NCBI GenBank assembly: GCA_029259745.1
Contig: JAJDEO010000028.1
Coordinates: forward strand, 186,001-250,000
Direction: 5' to 3'
DNA: 64,000 nucleotides
Origin: Planctomycetota bacterium
GTDB taxonomy: Bacteria > Planctomycetota > B15-G4
In this document: piece by piece, positions 62,401-64,000 of the stretch
Numbering within the stretch: the first letter of the stretch is position 1
Layout: each line of letters begins with the position of its first letter
The notes under the pieces: generated by a model
The model's database searches: none
Told to the model about the DNA's origin: nothing
What the model saw: the letters and a program-made list of their open reading frames with translations, nothing else
Made by a program: the position numbers and the translations under genes

Positions 62401-62674
62401 GTTGCGCGGCCATCTGCTCCCAGTGACGCTGGCGCGGTGCCCGGCGTCCACGCTCGAACACGACGCGCTTGACGACCGTCGCCAACCACCCGCGAGCCGC
62501 GTCGGCATCGCGCGGCGGGCGCTCGGCTGCGCGCAGGTAGGCCTCCTGCACGACGTCCTCGGGCTCGTCGGGATGTCCCGACCCGAGCAATGAGCGGGCA
62601 AGCGCACGCAGGAACGGCGCGTGGATGAGCAGCGCGTCGGCGTCAGCGGGTGGCGAGTGGTGAGATGCGTTCAT
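59429..62674 (-). CDS. ECF sigma factor fused to a membrane helix and a large extracytoplasmic region
   Basis: Residues about 20-78 of the 1081 are sigma region 2 (FLRALARSLLGSGHPDEPEDVVQEAYLRA; GWLATVVKRVVFERGRR) and 108-163 region 4 (LDEPYRSAILLRFYDDLPPRSIAKALDVPVETVRTRIKRGLAKLERSL). A membrane helix follows at about 202-222 (AVLAGVVALTLAFTAWQVL). The remaining about 860 residues contain several carboxypeptidase-regulatory-like beta domains (for example FSLTGIVRDADGKPAANALVTLD; GGITHTGTVLDTDGNTLADIDV). So the sigma part is tethered and the outside part may sense a ligand, avoiding a separate anti-sigma factor. The ATG at 62674 is chosen over an upstream in-frame Met. Confidence 0.88.
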   Translation of the reverse strand: MNASHHSPPADADALLIHAPFLRALARSLLGSGHPDEPEDVVQEAYLRAAERPPRDADAARGWLATVVKRVVFERGRRAPRQRHWEQMAAQRHAVPSTEDIVERESVRRRVVDAVVALDEPYRSAILLRFYDDLPPRSIAKALDVPVETVRTRIKRGLAKLERSLDEAHGGDRRAWSAALAPLAFPRTAHAAWSWAFPITPKAVLAGVVALTLAFTAWQVLTPSSSTNTPEDALTTASLTPAPGIQAPAVEIDDQLDAQPLTSPAPRFAFDVIDAVTARPVPGVAVALSGLALDELGTLLTLPARTIGAHLTARSALSDDAGRVEFLGIPQGVWAISTAGTPARPQALHGIVVAHDPDVVVQPAVLAVSTLVAQLKIDDLDVHAAALDAGFALTLPISSGGITHTGTVLDTDGNTLADIDVAPIPAALDRFAGRVGLAPVLAAFGPTLGRATTDATGRFLVDADASTTSVHVSSPDHVPQLVALDTAARDTTIVLERRVAFSLTGIVRDADGKPAANALVTLDAVAAPMNGHDAFAERAARQGKTRTTTDVLGRFTFDDIRHLASGPHGPTEYLEEGRTAIHVGASIPGHLPTYSRATIHREGFVDAVEIALKRGGPLRGHIAWAGGSPAGRMQLRSVGPDGRANTQTLDASDFELWRAAHGNWTFLASVDGQQSDPIDIDWRGQHVELRPVFSTATWTVDVTVLGAGDVGTPEERSANVAPQLWVYATHVEPGDHPTQNSWAAEQRDDAWHLTLGHGWAADDAWVVAACDGEVLASTHVTRDDTQATLDIMGRGAGTRLGGLVIDVAPLMPPGTMTTPHSSIHVAGESAPLGHLMSSRIYSTTKESDNAIARMLGLGGTEGLEAELHTRLPPGRYDITLRPIFAGIGASVIRDITVEAGRVTQIAAPALDATQVTVELADDVRSSSVTFALFDSEGRRWLQHARDDKVLDTFLPAGGYEVTAMTTTGRFGRTAFAVGAGTIERVEVDLEPAALTGISVRGVVPPGTPLHLTVVDELGRLILDRHARSQGAEPVIAPIEASLPTGVYDVVLTSAGEVLAQQRLVSGGSTPIEATLDLAPVR

Positions 62675-62895
62675 GGCGGCTCGTTCCTTGTACCGGACGG
62701 GGCGCGCGACGGGGTGCCGCAGCGGGGCGTCCGAGTGGAAGATGGAGCCGACCGGCAAAGCGGTTCAGGAAAGGCTCGAAAATCGCGAACCGGTGCCATC
62801 GTGCCGCTCGGAGCCCGAATCGGCAGCGCGTGCCGGGGCCGGGTGGGGCGCCAGACTCGGGAAAAGTCGCGGCCGTCTACGCAGGGCGGCCCGTG

Positions 62896-63576
62896 TCAGA
62901 AGACGGGCAAGAACACAGCGGAGGCGAGGCTCTGAACCACGGTCTTCACGCGTCGCTCCGTCGTGTCGGCGATGACGCGCGACATGAGGTCCTGGCGTGC
63001 GATGAGCTTGCCGAAGAGACGCTCGAAGCTGAGGTTCGGCTCGTCATCCATGGCGTTGCTGACGAGCAACAGCTCGCCGTGAGCGTCGCGCGCGTTCGCG
63101 AGCTTCCAGGCCGCGATCTCGATGTTGCGTGCGCTGTTGTCGAGGAGCTGCGGGTCGAGTTGGTCGAGCAGCCAGACTTCCGTGCGGTCGCCATACGCCG
63201 CGAGCATCATCGTCTTGAGGCCGAAGATGAAGGCGAAGACGCGATCGCCGTCGAAGTCGGCATCGAGCGCGACTTGCAAGGCGTCGAGGTCGCGTCGTCC
63301 GTCCAGCTGGCGGAACGAGGGGATGGCTTCATGGAAGACGGCGTGGATCTGACGGTCGGGGCCGTGGCCCGTCTTGCGCCACTCGCGCGGGTTGCGCATG
63401 TAGAGCTTGCGCATGAGGTCTTCGAGGTCGTTCAAGTTCGCTTCGATCGTCCGGTCGGTCACCATGTCGACGTCGCTCTTCGTCAGCGACGCGGCGCGGA
63501 TCGATCCCGTCGGGTCGAGCAACCCGCAACCTGCGAGGAGCATGAGCGATGACATGACGACCACGGACCGAAACAC
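62896..63576 (-). CDS. Lipoprotein of unknown function
   Basis: The 226-residue product has a signal with lipobox (VVVMSSLMLLAGC). The mature part contains ASLTKSDVDMVTDRTIEANLNDLEDLMRKLYMRNPREW and LLVSNAMDDEPNLSFERLFGKLIARQDLM; it is mostly helical and has no recognised domain name. The GTG at 63576 has GGGAG 8 nt upstream and is preferred over the ATG at 63555. It lies between the sigma fusion and the methyltransferase gene on the same strand. Confidence 0.7.
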   Translation of the reverse strand: MFRSVVVMSSLMLLAGCGLLDPTGSIRAASLTKSDVDMVTDRTIEANLNDLEDLMRKLYMRNPREWRKTGHGPDRQIHAVFHEAIPSFRQLDGRRDLDALQVALDADFDGDRVFAFIFGLKTMMLAAYGDRTEVWLLDQLDPQLLDNSARNIEIAAWKLANARDAHGELLLVSNAMDDEPNLSFERLFGKLIARQDLMSRVIADTTERRVKTVVQSLASAVFLPVF

Positions 63577-63666
63577 CGAGAGTCTCCCGCGACACACACG
63601 ACTGCGATCACGAAGCAGTTTAGAGCGAGAGGCGCGGGTCTGCGTGATATGGAGATGACGGTCTCG

Positions 63667-64000
63667 TCATGTCCGCGCGAAGAGGCACTTGAGATAGCGA
63701 CTCTCGGCGAAGTCCACGGGGTGGTCGATGGCGTGGCCCGTTTCCTCGATGTCGAGCAGGGTGCGTCCCGTGCGGTCGGCGGCGGCGACGACGGCGGCGC
63801 GGAAATCGTCCGGCGCGACGGGGCTCGAACACGATGCGGCCACGAGCGTGCCGCCGGGCGTGAGCAGCTCCAGGCCGAGGGCCGTCAGGCGTGTGTAGGC
63901 CTGCAGGGCGCGCGGGACCTGGGCGCGCTTGCTGGCGAAGGCCGGTGGGTCGAGCACGACGACGTCGAAGCGTCGCCGCGCGGCGGCGAGCTCGGGGAGC
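63667..64000 (-). CDS. Class I SAM-dependent methyltransferase (RlmI-like), C-terminal part
   Basis: The part in the window holds VVVLDPPAFASKRAQVP, whose DPPAF is motif IV of m5C/RlmI-type methyltransferases, then RLTALGLELLTPGGTLVAASCSSPV (motif VI; the SCSS block) and an end ETGHAIDHPVDFAESRYLKCLF that is characteristic of RlmI (23S rRNA m5C1962 methyltransferase) proteins. The N-terminus and the SAM-binding loop are outside the window, so the exact substrate is open. Confidence 0.88.
   Translation of the reverse strand, partial: LPELAAARRRFDVVVLDPPAFASKRAQVPRALQAYTRLTALGLELLTPGGTLVAASCSSPVAPDDFRAAVVAAADRTGRTLLDIEETGHAIDHPVDFAESRYLKCLFART

Overview
The window is a high-GC bacterial chromosome segment, most likely from a planctomycete (Planctomycetota, of the deep-branching Poly30-like kind). 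The reasons are two intact ECF-sigma/Ser-Thr-kinase gene pairs plus a lone kinase, two kinases that carry a C-terminal formylglycine-generating-enzyme (FGE)-like domain behind a membrane helix, an ECF sigma factor joined to a very large extracytoplasmic region, and many exported beta-propeller or beta-helix proteins, three of which share a similar C-terminal domain. This assignment comes from gene content only. No rRNA, tRNA, CRISPR array, phage or intact insertion sequence was recognised.

Layout. 0-7.8 kb: an ArsC-like gene that reads through only if an in-frame TGA codes for selenocysteine, with a SECIS-like hairpin just after it; a membrane SGNH hydrolase; an alpha/beta hydrolase; a VOC protein divergent from an AraC/GyrI regulator; a MarR-GNAT fusion and a GNAT acetyltransferase. 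7.8-17.8 kb: an ECF sigma factor overlapping a kinase-FGE gene, two exported proteins, a frameshifted lipoprotein gene, a beta-lactamase-fold hydrolase and another GNAT. 17.9-24.2 kb: a Na/phosphate symporter with a PhoU-like partner, a Vps62-like lipoprotein, an SSS symporter with its DUF4212 small subunit, and a fatty acid hydroxylase-type membrane enzyme.

24.2-34.5 kb is the clearest functional module, a purine (xanthine/urate) degradation cluster. It has a three-subunit molybdenum hydroxylase (xanthine to urate), a PuuD-type membrane urate hydroxylase whose C-terminus is a cupredoxin instead of the usual cytochrome c, 5-hydroxyisourate hydrolase, a fused allantoicase/OHCU decarboxylase, allantoinase, and a DUF6986 CitE-like protein that may act on the glyoxylate end. 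Adjacent genes on each strand overlap by 4 nt, suggesting translational coupling.

34.8-52 kb: a solitary kinase-FGE protein, exported proteins, a kinase-TPR/ECF pair, a DinB-like protein, a secretin remnant, beta-helix, WD40-like and FG-GAP-like exported proteins, and a decayed kinase/ECF module. 52.4-64 kb: an alginate-export-type porin, lipoproteins, a polysaccharide O-acylation cassette (SGNH protein plus MBOAT) followed by an arylsulfotransferase-like lipoprotein, the sigma-factor fusion, and the end of an rRNA methyltransferase-like gene.

Two families of intergenic repeats are visible. One is a 147-bp, MITE-like, highly palindromic element found twice, both times between convergent genes. 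The other is a dispersed element of about 130-180 bp with three clear and two diverged copies, with AACCCGGGTT-like ends. Start codons were chosen from ribosome-binding sites, signal peptides and 4-nt overlaps with the upstream gene. All functions are inferred from sequence motifs read by eye.
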